Shown here piece after piece: positions 52,544 through 52,789 of a DNA stretch of 52,789 nt. Both the position numbers and the translations under genes were made by a program. The stretch is from positions 1 through 52,789 of the forward strand of contig JACAEL010000035.1 in the NCBI GenBank assembly GCA_013388835.1, in the 5' to 3' direction. The notes under the pieces are model-generated. The model worked only from the letters and a program-made list of their open reading frames with translations. It did no database searches and had not been told where the DNA came from. The stretch's first letter is position 1. The number at the start of each line of letters is the position of its first letter. The DNA comes from Candidatus Thorarchaeota archaeon. GTDB lineage: Archaea > Asgardarchaeota > Thorarchaeia > Thorarchaeales > Thorarchaeaceae.

Positions 52544-52789
52544 TCACTGCACTGTGCACTGGTGCGGAGAACAAGCAAAGATGCGGCCCTCGTCACCCTC
52601 CCACCAGCTCACGGTCTGTTGCATCAACTGGTCTGCCTTACCGAACCAGCCCTGCGCATCGGGACTCAACGACTCATTCTCTGTCGTACCGACTCCAGTA
52701 CCATCCTGTCCCTCTGACTCCCCAGGGTTGCTCGGGTCGTGTCTGTTGAGGTCGGCCACCACGTTGATGTCCTGCACCCTCATGTCCAC
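52544..52789 (-). CDS. Possible C-terminal end of a gene entering from the right edge
   Basis: The minus-strand frame is open from the right edge of the window to a TGA at 52544 (81 codons). It reads MRVQDINVVADLNRHDPSNP, then a Gly/Glu/Asp-rich segment, AQGWFGKADQLMQQTVSWWE and a short Cys-containing end. The first half looks like an acidic soluble protein. No domain was recognised; the true start, if any, lies outside the window. It could also be a chance frame. Confidence 0.4.
   Translation of the reverse strand: MDMRVQDINVVADLNRHDPSNPGESEGQDGTGVGTTENESLSPDAQGWFGKADQLMQQTVSWWEGDEGRIFACSPHQCTVQ

Overview
The window looks archaeal, and most likely from an Asgard lineage (Thorarchaeia-like; this is inference, not proven). 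The reasons are: TATA-like boxes at archaeal spacing; GGTGA/GGAGG ribosome-binding sites with frequent GTG and TTG starts; a Ras-like small GTPase with intact nucleotide-binding motifs; two membrane proteins ending in a longin/roadblock-like domain; a NikR-type regulator; and many secreted proteins held by one C-terminal membrane helix. No rRNA, tRNA, CRISPR array or recognisable transposase was found.

Layout. 1-5538 (minus): a BMP-type (nucleoside-like) ABC importer of binding protein, double ATPase and two permeases, the last cut by the window edge. A dispersed repeat of about 190 bp lies on both sides of the binding-protein gene. 6042-11329: an 8-helix protein made of four internal repeats, a membrane/longin-like protein, a PAS histidine-kinase-like protein that lacks the phospho-accepting His and ends in a thioredoxin-like CxxC domain, and a radical SAM protein. 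11574-12248: a HAD-type hydrolase. 12422-16035: a metal ABC importer (binding protein divergent from regulator-ATPase-permease) with a NikR-like regulator and a palindromic operator candidate. 16158-19282: a polar amino-acid ABC importer with two permeases. 19364-22309: a secreted protein, a canonical GAF-histidine kinase, and a degenerate PfkB-like protein with a broken 5' end. 22780-37282: two giant surface proteins, 2640 aa with FG-GAP/VCBS-like repeats and about 2190 aa with about 26 thrombospondin-type-3 calcium-binding repeats, in one transcription unit. 37997-42245: a second 7TM/longin-like protein interrupted by an in-frame amber codon, a divergent 16-TM degenerate histidine-kinase-like protein, and the Ras-like GTPase. 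42232-52103: DMT exporter, thioredoxin, two threonine-type asparaginase/isoaspartyl peptidase paralogues, MDR oxidoreductase, membrane-anchored alkaline phosphatase, S9 peptidase and a secreted protein. 52318-52471 holds two tight hairpins and three GCGGCCGC octamers; a partial frame leaves the right edge.

How the genes work together. The transport genes form three complete-looking importers (nucleoside-like, metal, amino acid). The giant proteins, phosphatase and small tail-anchored proteins suggest an elaborate calcium-dependent cell surface. The most interesting pattern is that both membrane/longin-like proteins sit beside a histidine-kinase-like protein that has lost catalytic residues, and in one case a Ras-like GTPase follows. 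This may be an undescribed receptor, pseudokinase and GTPase signalling arrangement.
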